The position numbers and the translations under genes are program-made. Positions 51,223-59,019 of a stretch of DNA of 64,000 nucleotides are shown piece by piece (the first letter of the stretch is position 1; every line of letters starts with the position of its first letter). Source of the stretch: Sedimentitalea sp041224545 (GTDB lineage Bacteria; Pseudomonadota; Alphaproteobacteria; Rhodobacterales; Rhodobacteraceae); assembly GCF_041224545.1 (NCBI RefSeq), contig NZ_JBGFGP010000163.1, positions 1 through 64,000 of the forward strand. The letters are read 5' to 3'. The notes beneath the pieces were generated by a model. The model searched no databases and was not told the origin of the DNA. It worked only from the letters and a program-made list of their open reading frames with translations.

Positions 51223-51618
51223 TCATTGCATCAATGCGCGAATCTCCGCTGGCAAACGCACAGGCTGGCCTTTGGCGGTCATGCAGACCGCCGTCACGAC
51301 CGCCGCGAAGATCGGCTGTCCATCGCGCTTGACCACCTGATCCATCACCAGCCGCGCCGGTGTCACCTTGCGCACGGTGCTCTCGACGACCAGCGTGTCC
51401 TCGAACCGGGCCGTCGACAGATAGTCCGCCTCGATCCTGCGCACGACCCAGACCAGCCCGCCGTCCCGCATCGCGTTCTGGTCATTCCCCAATGCCCTGA
51501 CCCACGCGCTGCGCGCCCGCTCGATATAGCGCAGATAATTGGCATGATAGACGATGCCGCCCATGTCAGTGTCTTCATAATAGACCTGGACCGGAAAACG
51601 ATGGATCGGTTCGGACAT
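51223..51618 (-). CDS. ybgC: Tol-Pal-associated acyl-CoA thioesterase YbgC
   Basis: YbgC is a hotdog-fold thioesterase encoded with tol-pal. It has 131 residues with the catalytic motif YYEDTDMGGIVYHANYLRYIERAR near the N-terminus. I chose the ATG at 51618 because AGGAG lies nine bases upstream and the family begins here; a longer frame reaches 51654. Its cellular substrate is debated. It is the first gene of the tol operon here. Confidence 0.94.
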   Translation of the reverse strand: MSEPIHRFPVQVYYEDTDMGGIVYHANYLRYIERARSAWVRALGNDQNAMRDGGLVWVVRRIEADYLSTARFEDTLVVESTVRKVTPARLVMDQVVKRDGQPIFAAVVTAVCMTAKGQPVRLPAEIRALMQ

Positions 51619-51795
51619 GGCTTTGGGTCTCCTGTCGTCTTTAACGAATGCCAACGCCCGGAATCCAGAGGCACTCGGAGCACATGATCATGGCTGGCCT
51701 ACCGATGCACCACCTTGATTCTCGGCGCAATGCTCATGATCGATCCCAAACCCTGAAGGGATGGCTCATTGCGACCATGATCCCAATCCGACAGA

Positions 51796-52419
51796 TCAGG
51801 ATGCCTCACCCAGGCGCGCGAACAGGCGCAAGGCATGCGCGCCATCCGCCGCGGCGACCGGCATCGCCGGATCATAGGCCGCCCGGATCACGCTGGCGAT
51901 ATCCGGACGCAAGATCGTGGTATCCTCCACCAGTGCCAGGGGCGACCGCTCCCGAAAGGCGACGTCCGACCATAGCAGAATGACCTGCACCACCTGCCCC
52001 AATGCCAGGGTCTCGGCGGGCAGCTCCGACAGGGCGTCATCCATCCGCACGAAGACAAAGGCTGCCTTGATCGCCCCATCCGCGTCAAAGCGGAACAACC
52101 GGTATTGATTGGCCCCTGCCGCCTGCAAACGCGCCACCAATGGAGCGAGTTCCGGGATCAGCCGGTCAAGATCCGGCACCTCCAACAGTTCCGCCCAATC
52201 CCTGAAAAAGAACACCATGCAATTGGTGCCCAGTTCCGGATCGGTCTCGGCCATCTGATGCCCGGCAAGCGCGCAGACCGCCTCGAACGCCCCCTTGATA
52301 ACCGGCAGCGTCTCCTCTTCGACCCCGAAAATCACCGGCACGATCGGCCGCCCCCACCGCGCAAACCTGTATGCGCCTGCCGCCGAGGTAAAACACGCTT
52401 CGATCTCGTCTGGAGTCAC
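51796..52419 (-). CDS. Hypothetical protein between ruvB and ybgC
   Basis: I do not recognise this 207-residue protein. It has no signal peptide, membrane helix or clear catalytic motif. It is acidic with alternating hydrophobic stretches, including GTNCMVFFF and the AGANQYRLFRFDADGAIKAAFVF segment, and looks like a soluble globular protein. I prefer the GTG at 52419, six bases after AAGGA, over a TTG at 52443. It lies on the same strand as ruvB upstream and ybgC downstream, so it may be co-transcribed with either. Confidence 0.72.
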   Translation of the reverse strand: MTPDEIEACFTSAAGAYRFARWGRPIVPVIFGVEEETLPVIKGAFEAVCALAGHQMAETDPELGTNCMVFFFRDWAELLEVPDLDRLIPELAPLVARLQAAGANQYRLFRFDADGAIKAAFVFVRMDDALSELPAETLALGQVVQVILLWSDVAFRERSPLALVEDTTILRPDIASVIRAAYDPAMPVAAADGAHALRLFARLGEAS

Positions 52420-52469
52420 GCCCGTTCCTTCATCTTTGTCCAAATACTCACGCCGGAGGCATCCGACGC

Positions 52470-53489
52470 TTACTCGAAAAGATCGCTCTGCGCCCTGGGC
52501 GGTGTCATGCCCAGATGCGTCCAGGCCTTGTGCGCCAGCATCCGGCCGCGCGGCGTGCGCTGGATCAGCCCCTGCTGCAACAAGAACGGTTCGATCACAT
52601 CCTCCAGCGAATCGCGACTTTCGCTCAGTGCCGCGGACAGGGTTTCGATCCCCACCGGGCCGCCGTGATAGTTTTCCGCAATCAGGTGCAGGTATCTCCT
52701 GTCCGCACCGTCCAGCCCGAGGTGATCGACCCCAAGACGGGTCAGCGCGCCATCGGCAAGATCGCGCGTGATGGTACCGTCGCCTTCGACCACGGCAAAA
52801 TCGACCACCCGGCGCAGCAGACGTCCCGCGATTCTCGGCGTACCGCGCGCACGCCGCGCGATCTCTCTCGCACCGTCCGCATCCGCTGGCGCGCCCAGCT
52901 TGCGCGCATTGCGGCTGACGATCTCGTGCAATTCGTCGACCGTGTAGAATTGCAGCCGTGTCGGAATACCAAACCTGTCGCGCAGCGGCGTGGTCAGCAG
53001 ACCCATGCGCGTCGTCGCCCCGACCAGCGTAAAGGGCTGCAATTCGATCCGCACGGTGCGCGCGGCGGGGCCTTCGCCGATGACAAGGTCCAGCTCGAAA
53101 TCCTCCAGCGCGGGATAGAGCACCTCTTCCACCGCCGGGTTCAACCGGTGAATTTCATCGATGAACAACACATCGCGGGCTTCGAGATTGGTCAGGATAG
53201 CCGCCAGATCCCCAGCTTTGGCCAAGACCGGGCCGCTGGTCATGCGGAAATTGACCCCGAGTTCACGGGCCATGATCTGCGCCAGCGTCGTCTTGCCCAA
53301 TCCCGGCGGCCCGTGAAACAGCGTGTGATCCATCGCCTCGCCCCGCCGTCGCGCGGATTCGATGAAAATCCGAAGATTGGCGCGGGCCTCGGCCTGTCCG
53401 ATGAATTCGTCCAGCGCCTGCGGCCGCAACGCCCGGTCGTTGTCTTCGGGCAACGGGTCTGGCCGGACTGTCGGGTCCGAGTCCATCAT
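52470..53489 (-). CDS. ruvB: Holliday junction branch migration ATPase RuvB
   Basis: RuvB is a hexameric AAA+ motor that drives branch migration at Holliday junctions. It has 339 residues: RPQALDEFIGQ near the start, Walker A HGPPGLGKTTLAQ, Walker B VLFIDEIHRL, the arginine region, and the C-terminal winged-helix domain ending TPRGRMLAHKAWTHLG. It lies 41 bases after ruvA. The start is ATGATG. Confidence 0.98.
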   Translation of the reverse strand: MMDSDPTVRPDPLPEDNDRALRPQALDEFIGQAEARANLRIFIESARRRGEAMDHTLFHGPPGLGKTTLAQIMARELGVNFRMTSGPVLAKAGDLAAILTNLEARDVLFIDEIHRLNPAVEEVLYPALEDFELDLVIGEGPAARTVRIELQPFTLVGATTRMGLLTTPLRDRFGIPTRLQFYTVDELHEIVSRNARKLGAPADADGAREIARRARGTPRIAGRLLRRVVDFAVVEGDGTITRDLADGALTRLGVDHLGLDGADRRYLHLIAENYHGGPVGIETLSAALSESRDSLEDVIEPFLLQQGLIQRTPRGRMLAHKAWTHLGMTPPRAQSDLFE

Positions 53490-53530
53490 GCGGCAACTCC
53501 GGGGCGGTGAATCAGATCAGTCATGCCGCC

Positions 53531-54199
53531 CTACCCTTTCGGTGCCAGCAGTTTCAAGGCCGCGCGGATCAGGTCCGCTTCGTTCGCGTCGGGCGCGGCG
53601 CCCGCCGCCTCGGCCACCGCCGCCGCCGCGTCGCCCGGCGAATAGCCAAGGTTCGACAGCGCGGACAGCGCGTCGGCCTGCGCCGACATCGTGACCACGG
53701 GCCTGGGTGCCGGGGTTGCGGCGACAACCCGTTCGGTCTCGACGACCGGCTCCGGCCCCTCGACCGCCTCGACCATCGTGCCGCCCATCGCCATGACTCC
53801 TGGGGCCTTGTCCTTCAGGTCCAGAACCACCCGCTGCGCGGTTTTCTGGCCGACCCCCTTGGCCACGGTCACGCTTTTCCAGTCGCCAAGCGCAATGGCC
53901 CGCCCGACACCATCGGCGCCAAGTGCTCCGAGAATGGACAGGGAGGCCTTGGCACCGATCCCCTGCACGCTCATCAGCAGGCGATGCCATTCCTTTTCAA
54001 TCAGGCTGGGAAAGCCGAACAGCTGCATCAGGTCTTCGCGCACCACCAGATCCGTGAACAGCGCGACCGGCGCGCCGGGTCCGGGCAGCGTCGCAAGGGT
54101 CCGGTCGGAACAATAGACGATATAGCCGACCCCCTGAACATCGATGAGCACGTGGTCGGCCCCGCGATATTGCAGCCGTCCGCGCAGATAACCGATCAT
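53531..54199 (-). CDS. ruvA: Holliday junction branch migration protein RuvA
   Basis: RuvA binds the four-way junction and loads RuvB. It has 222 residues: MIGYLRGRL at the start, the OB domain (VGYIVYCSDRTLATLPGPG), the helix-hairpin-helix region (LMSVQGIGAKASLSILGALG, and GVGQKTAQRVVLDLKDK), an acidic/Ala linker, and a C-terminal three-helix domain (SALSNLGYSPGDAAAAV). The ATG at 54199 overlaps the ruvC stop by four bases. Confidence 0.97.
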   Translation of the reverse strand: MIGYLRGRLQYRGADHVLIDVQGVGYIVYCSDRTLATLPGPGAPVALFTDLVVREDLMQLFGFPSLIEKEWHRLLMSVQGIGAKASLSILGALGADGVGRAIALGDWKSVTVAKGVGQKTAQRVVLDLKDKAPGVMAMGGTMVEAVEGPEPVVETERVVAATPAPRPVVTMSAQADALSALSNLGYSPGDAAAAVAEAAGAAPDANEADLIRAALKLLAPKG

Positions 54200-54693
54200 A
54201 CCCGCACCTCCCGTCGTTCGATCTCTGCCGCCGGACCATAGTAGGCATGACAGATCGCGATCGCCAGCGCATCCGCCGCATCCGGTCCCGCCGGTTCGCA
54301 GCCGGGCAGTTGCAACCGCACCATGTGCAAGACCTGCGCCTTGTCCGCATGTCCCACGCCCACGACCGTCTTCTTGACCCGGTTCGGCGCGTATTCCCCG
54401 ATCGAAAGTCCGGCCTGCGCCGGCACAAGCAAGGCAATCCCCCGCGCCTGGCCCAGTTTCAGCGTCCCGGCACCATCCTTGTTGACAAAGGTCTGCTCGA
54501 CAGCGGCGGCATCCGGCGCGAACCGGTGCAACACGTCCTGCAACTGGCCATAGAGCGACAACAGGCGCACCGGCAGATCCTTGCCCTCGGAGTGAATTTG
54601 CCCGTTCGCGACATGGCTCAGCTTCGAACCGTGCGAATCGATGATCCCCCATCCCAGGGTTCGAAGCCCCGGATCAATGCCCAATATCCGCAT
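54196..54693 (-). CDS. ruvC: Holliday junction resolvase RuvC
   Basis: RuvC cleaves Holliday junctions symmetrically. It has 165 residues with the catalytic start MRILGIDPGLRTLGWG (Asp7), VEQTFVNKDG with the second acidic residue, and the C-terminal PDAADALAIAICHA. I chose the ATG at 54693 because the family start motif is there; the frame runs 40 codons further upstream without similarity. It is the first gene of ruvCAB. Confidence 0.97.
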   Translation of the reverse strand: MRILGIDPGLRTLGWGIIDSHGSKLSHVANGQIHSEGKDLPVRLLSLYGQLQDVLHRFAPDAAAVEQTFVNKDGAGTLKLGQARGIALLVPAQAGLSIGEYAPNRVKKTVVGVGHADKAQVLHMVRLQLPGCEPAGPDAADALAIAICHAYYGPAAEIERREVRV

Positions 54694-55040
54694 GTCCTGC
54701 CCGATCCTGCCTGTCTGCCCGCTCTGCCGCGCTGGCTTGTTGCTTTTTTGACGCATTAGCACGAAACGCGAACATGGTCCACGCGTTTTGCAGCCGGTTG
54801 CCAAAAACGGCATCTGCAGGCTCGGCAGCGACCTCGCTGCATATTTCCGACATCGGGCAGTCTGAAAGCGACACCAATAATGCTAATTTTCCATTAAATT
54901 GCAAATATTTACACGCATAGGGACACATGCGGAAATTGCATGGAACCCATGCAATCTTGTGGCTTGCGCGGCCCTGCATCGCTCCATATCTGCGCTCGGA
55001 CGAAACGAGCAACTGAACCATCAAATCAGAGGACAAGGAT
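54694..55040. other. Divergent intergenic region between ruvC and the DUF1127 gene
   Basis: These 347 bases contain the promoters for ruvCAB (minus) and the DUF1127 gene (plus). I see no gene. The clearest element is a nine-base inverted repeat at 54935-54955. I looked for a LexA-type box (GTTC-N7-GTTC) near ruvC and found only an imperfect GAAA/GAAC pair around 54762-54773, which I do not count as a match. Confidence 0.5.
54935..54955. promoter_or_regulatory. Inverted repeat, candidate operator upstream of the DUF1127 gene
   Basis: ATTGCATGG (54935-54943) and CCATGCAAT (54947-54955) are perfect complements around AAC. The repeat lies 85 bases before the DUF1127 start codon, a position suited to an activator or repressor of its promoter. 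I do not recognise the binding protein. Confidence 0.5.
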
Positions 55041-55259
55041 ATGGCTGCTTTTGACACGAACCGCACCACCCACGGCTCATTCGGCCTGATCGGCCGTATT
55101 GGCACTCTTATCGTATCGGCACGCGACGCCGTCGTTGCATGGAACGACGCGCGCATGACCCGCAACGCATTGTCGCGCCTGAGCAATCGTGAACTGGACG
55201 ATATCGGGCTTGTACGCGGAGATATCGATGCAGTCGCCACGCGCACCTGCCACCTCTGA
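55041..55259 (+). CDS. DUF1127 domain-containing small protein
   Basis: This is a 72-residue protein whose C-terminal part matches DUF1127 (RNALSRLSNRELDDIGLVRGDI). Short DUF1127 proteins in alphaproteobacteria have been linked to small-RNA and phosphate or stress metabolism, but the role of this one is unknown. The start has AGAGGACAAGG upstream. A candidate operator lies upstream and a strong terminator downstream, so it is a single-gene unit. Confidence 0.88.
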   Translation: MAAFDTNRTTHGSFGLIGRIGTLIVSARDAVVAWNDARMTRNALSRLSNRELDDIGLVRGDIDAVATRTCHL

Positions 55260-55288
55260 TACTTTCCACCTACACCACTCATCACGAC

Positions 55289-55325
55289 AAAAACGCCGTG
55301 ACCTCCTCGGGGTCACGGCGTTTTT
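55289..55325. terminator. Bidirectional terminator between the DUF1127 gene and prmA
   Basis: A 15-base perfect stem (55289-55303 with 55311-55325) and seven-base loop, starting with five A and ending with five T, so it can terminate transcription from both sides. It serves the DUF1127 gene (30 bases upstream) and the convergent prmA transcript. Confidence 0.93.
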
Positions 55326-55383
55326 GCAATCAGAAACTCCATAGTCGATCCATGCACCGACGCCGGCAACCTGGACTGCGCAT

Positions 55384-55407
55384 TTGCCGAACCGGAAACG
55401 GTTGCAA
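55384..55407. repeat. Hairpin in the 3' region of prmA
   Basis: AACCG-GAAA-CGGTT (55390-55403) forms a small stem with a GAAA tetraloop on the plus strand, extended by TTGC/GCAA after a two-base bulge. It lies 14 bases downstream of the prmA stop and may contribute to 3' end formation. Confidence 0.4.
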
Positions 55408-55420
55408 TCCGAGACGCGCC

Positions 55421-56296
55421 TCAGGCGGTCTTTTTGAGAATGAGCGTGGACCAGTCGCCAATCTCTTCGTGAGAGACCAGTTCGGTTCCGCTTGCAAGAT
55501 ACACACCGATCACCTCGCTCGCCTGCTCGTTCAGGATACCCGACAGGATCGCGTAGCCGCCGGTTGCCAGATGCGCCACGATGTCCGGCGCCAGCGCGAC
55601 CAGCGGACCTTTCAGGATATTGGCAAAGATCAGGTCATACGGGGCGTTTTCATGCAGGGCCGGATGATCGAACCCCGCCGCCTCGACGCATTCGACCCCA
55701 TTCTCGATGCCGTTTGCGCGTAAATTCGCCCGCGCCACGTCAACCGCGACCTGATCGATATCGCTTGCCAGAATCGTTGCGTCCCACACCCGCGCCGCCG
55801 CCATCGCCAGAACGGCCGTGCCGCATCCGATATCCGCGACGCGCTTTGCGTTGACACCATCTGCGATCAGGGTCTCAAGCGCCTTCAGGCATCCCAGCGT
55901 CGTGCCGTGATGACCCGTGCCGAATGCCATCGCCGCCTCGATCAGCAACGGCTCCACGCCTTCGGGCACCTTGTCCGCATCATGGCTGCCATACACAAAG
56001 AAGCGTCCTGCCCGAACCGGGGCCAGTTCGCGGCGCACATGGGCGACCCAATCGGTTTCCGGCAGCTCGGACACCACGAAAGGGTTCGCGCCAAAGGCGA
56101 CGGCCAGCACCGCAAGCGCAGCCGCATCGGGCGCCCCCTCGAAATATCCCCCCACTTCCCAGAGACCGGACCCGTCCTCGACTTCGAACACCCCGACCCC
56201 GGTCGGCTCCGGCGACAGACGTTCCATCGCTTCGCCGAGGGCTTCGGCGTCTTTCTTGCCCTGCAAGGTCGTCAGCGCGGTAAAGGTTGGCATCAT
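55421..56296 (-). CDS. prmA: Ribosomal protein L11 methyltransferase
   Basis: PrmA trimethylates ribosomal protein L11 with S-adenosylmethionine. It has 291 residues, with a ferredoxin-like N-terminal domain and the SAM-binding C-terminal domain (AFGTGHHGTTLGCLKAL, VADIGCGTAVLAMAAARVWDA, LIFANILKGPLVALAPDI). The start is ATGATG. AGGAG is three bases from the first and six from the second, so the second (56293) is also possible. It overlaps the MATE gene. Confidence 0.94.
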   Translation of the reverse strand: MMPTFTALTTLQGKKDAEALGEAMERLSPEPTGVGVFEVEDGSGLWEVGGYFEGAPDAAALAVLAVAFGANPFVVSELPETDWVAHVRRELAPVRAGRFFVYGSHDADKVPEGVEPLLIEAAMAFGTGHHGTTLGCLKALETLIADGVNAKRVADIGCGTAVLAMAAARVWDATILASDIDQVAVDVARANLRANGIENGVECVEAAGFDHPALHENAPYDLIFANILKGPLVALAPDIVAHLATGGYAILSGILNEQASEVIGVYLASGTELVSHEEIGDWSTLILKKTA

Positions 56297-57687
56297 CGTC
56301 TCCTGAATCGATCCGCATGCGCGTAGGGGCGCGGCGGCGCGAGGTCAAGCGGCGGAACGGTGCGCCGCTGCAAGCCGACCACATAGCGCCATCCCCAGAG
56401 CCCTGCAAACAGACCGACAATCGTGCTTGCCGCAGCTTGTGCATAGATCACGCCATTCGCCCCGAACCACGACGCAAAGAGCAGCGCCATGGGCAGGGTC
56501 ATCACCCCATCCCGTACCCAGTTGGTCAGCGTCGAGCGCGTCGGCTTGCCCAGGGAGTTGAAGGCCGAATTGGCGACAAACAACGCAGAGCCAAGCACGT
56601 AACCGCCCGCCCCGATGCCGGTAAAGGCGAGCACCACCTCGATCCCTTGCGGCGTCAGTTCGAAGAGCCCGGCGATGTGGTGGCCAAGGGCGGCCAGTAT
56701 CGCCCATGTCACCAAGGTATAGCACACTCCGAATACCAGCGCGTCGCGATAGGTGCTGCGCACCCGGTCGTAGGCGCAGGCTCCGAAGTTCTGGCCGAAA
56801 ATGCCCCCGATCGCCCCCGCGAGCGAGAATATCCCGCCAAAGGCAACAACCGTCAGCCGGCCAACCACCGCCCAGCCCGCCATCGCATCGTCGCCAAACG
56901 GGGCCATCACCGTCGTGGCAAAGAAATTGCCCACCGGTGTCGCCAGTTGGGTCAGGATCGCGGGCACGGCAATCGCAAGATAGGGGCGCATGGTATCGCG
57001 GATATCACCCATTGCCGGACGGGCCATAAGGTCGTGGGTGCCGATCGCGAACTTCAGCGCAAGCGCCAGCATCACGAGGCGGAACAGGGTGATCCCGTAA
57101 GCCGCCCCGTCAAGCCCGAGGCCCATCCCGTAGATCAGCACAGGGTCGACCACCATCGCCACCGCGCCGGACAGCAGCGTCACCAGCATCGAGCGCCGCC
57201 CGTCCCCCTCGGCGCGCAGCGCGCCATTGGCGATCAGGCTGACGGCCATGATCCCCAGCGACGGCAGTGAGATCGCCAGATACCTCGCGGCAAGCGCCGC
57301 CGTTTCTCCGGTCGCGCCGATCATCGCAACGATGTCATGCCGGAACAGGATGATCAGGGCGGCCACGATGAATTGCCACATCCCGGCAATCATCGCGGCG
57401 CTCGTCGCCTGCCGCCGCGCCATGTCGCGACGTCCGGCCCCGATGCTGCGCGAGATCAGTGCCGTCGAGGCAATCATCAGACCGATCCCCGAAGAGACCG
57501 AGAAGAACTGCACCGCAAAGGCGAAACCCACGGCGGCGAGCAGTTGCGGATCGCCCAGCTTGGCAATCCAGTAGAGGTTCGCCGCGTCCACCACAAAGAC
57601 AAAGGTGATGCCCATGGCCCCGGCCATCGTCATGCGAACCACATGCCCCATGGTCGATCCGGTCAGAAAACGCCCCTTGCTCGCCAA
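56293..57687 (-). CDS. MATE family efflux transporter
   Basis: This is a 464-residue multidrug and toxin extrusion transporter with about 12 membrane helices in two similar halves. The N-terminus FLTGSTMGHVVRMTMAGAMG is typical of one MATE branch, and GIGLMIASTALISRSIGAG is in the first half. It probably exports a drug or metabolite in exchange for sodium ions or protons. The start appears to be a TTG at 57687 with a weak AGG upstream; the ATG at residue 13 would cut into the conserved start. It is followed by prmA with overlap. Confidence 0.9.
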   Translation of the reverse strand: MASKGRFLTGSTMGHVVRMTMAGAMGITFVFVVDAANLYWIAKLGDPQLLAAVGFAFAVQFFSVSSGIGLMIASTALISRSIGAGRRDMARRQATSAAMIAGMWQFIVAALIILFRHDIVAMIGATGETAALAARYLAISLPSLGIMAVSLIANGALRAEGDGRRSMLVTLLSGAVAMVVDPVLIYGMGLGLDGAAYGITLFRLVMLALALKFAIGTHDLMARPAMGDIRDTMRPYLAIAVPAILTQLATPVGNFFATTVMAPFGDDAMAGWAVVGRLTVVAFGGIFSLAGAIGGIFGQNFGACAYDRVRSTYRDALVFGVCYTLVTWAILAALGHHIAGLFELTPQGIEVVLAFTGIGAGGYVLGSALFVANSAFNSLGKPTRSTLTNWVRDGVMTLPMALLFASWFGANGVIYAQAAASTIVGLFAGLWGWRYVVGLQRRTVPPLDLAPPRPYAHADRFRRR

Positions 57688-57696
57688 GCCCGTCGC

Positions 57697-58929
57697 CTAT
57701 TCCGCAGGCGCGGGCAGGCCGCGCGCAAAGATTGTTTCATTTCCGGGTTCGGGGTCGCGCGGGATCATCAGCGCCAGGCACAGCGAGATCATCGCCATTG
57801 CCGCCGCAAGGCCAAACACCGCCGCCGGCGAGACCACCCAGAGCAGGCCCAGCAGCACCGGCAGGAACACCGCCGCAATGTGATTTATGGTGAAGGCGAC
57901 GGCCGCCGTCGGGGCGATGTCGCTCGGATCGGCGATCTTCTGGAAATAGGTCTTGAGCGCCAGCGCGAGGCCGAACAGGATGTGGTCGACAACATAGAGC
58001 GTCGCCGCCAGCGCCACGCCCCAGCCGAACCAGTAGAGCCCGCCATAGAGCGTGAAGACAATAGTCAGCCCGACATATTCCCAGATCAGCGTGCGGCGTT
58101 CACCGAACCGGCCGACCGCCTTGCCCAGGAACGGCGCGACCAGCATGTTGACGATCAGGTTGATCAGGTAAAGCCCGGTCAACTCGTGCACCTCGAACCC
58201 GAAGCGTTCGACCATCATGAAACCGGCGAAAACCATGAAGATCTGGCGCCGCGCACCCGACATGAACTGCAAGGCGTAATACAGCCAGTAACGACGGCGC
58301 AGCACCATCTTCTTGATCTGCGGATGCGGCGCCTCGAATTGCGGATAGGCAATCAGACACAGAACGGCCAGACCGAAAGTCACGCCGCCCGCAACCATGA
58401 AGACAAGGTTGTAGGTCAGGCCCAGCGGCTCCCACATGATCACGATCAACACGAAAACCAGCAGCGTGACTGCCGATCCGGCCGCCATGAGCCAGCCCAG
58501 GATCTGGGGCGCGCGCCCCTTTGGCAACCATTGCAATTGCAGCGACTGGTTGACCGTTTCGTAATAGTGAAAGCCGATGGAACTCAGCAGGGTCAGGAAC
58601 AGCAGACCGCCCAGGCTCGGAAACCACGCGGTGAACGCCGTGGCCACCCCGAGTAGCGCCAGCGACACCAGGGCCAGAACCTGCTCGCGTACGAATATGA
58701 TGATCGCGATGACCCCGACGGCCAGGAAACCGGGGATTTCGCGCACCGTATGCAAGAGTCCGATGTCCGCACCATCGAAACCGGCGATCTCGACAACAAA
58801 ATTGTTGAGCAGCGCGTACCACGTATAGAATGACACGGGCATTGTCATCGCCATCACGAAAAGCAATGTCGTCGGGCGTCGCCAGAACGGCATCTGCCGC
58901 GCCTCGGATATCGGAACGTAGCTGGCCAT
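57697..58929 (-). CDS. Major facilitator superfamily transporter
   Basis: This is a 410-residue MFS protein with about 12 membrane helices. Features include an N-terminal KSMASYVPISEARQMPFW-like lead before helix 1, a central cytoplasmic loop (PQFEAPHPQIKKMVLRRR), and an MFS-like GKAVGRFGERR after helix 8. The substrate is not identifiable. I chose the ATG at 58929; an upstream stretch to 59001 stays open but lacks features. It is 9 bases before the MATE gene and probably in its transcript. Confidence 0.85.
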   Translation of the reverse strand: MASYVPISEARQMPFWRRPTTLLFVMAMTMPVSFYTWYALLNNFVVEIAGFDGADIGLLHTVREIPGFLAVGVIAIIIFVREQVLALVSLALLGVATAFTAWFPSLGGLLFLTLLSSIGFHYYETVNQSLQLQWLPKGRAPQILGWLMAAGSAVTLLVFVLIVIMWEPLGLTYNLVFMVAGGVTFGLAVLCLIAYPQFEAPHPQIKKMVLRRRYWLYYALQFMSGARRQIFMVFAGFMMVERFGFEVHELTGLYLINLIVNMLVAPFLGKAVGRFGERRTLIWEYVGLTIVFTLYGGLYWFGWGVALAATLYVVDHILFGLALALKTYFQKIADPSDIAPTAAVAFTINHIAAVFLPVLLGLLWVVSPAAVFGLAAAMAMISLCLALMIPRDPEPGNETIFARGLPAPAE

Positions 58930-59019
58930 GGATTTGCCATACGCCCGTTCAGCGGGATTGGCGAGACCAAATCCGCATGGCCGATCCGAGTGCGGTGGCA
59001 CGGTGCAGGCGCGGATGCC

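Noticed and set aside
54762..54773. A possible LexA box upstream of ruvC
   Set aside because: Only GAAA and GAAC near each other are seen, not the expected GTTC-N7-GTTC or its complement.
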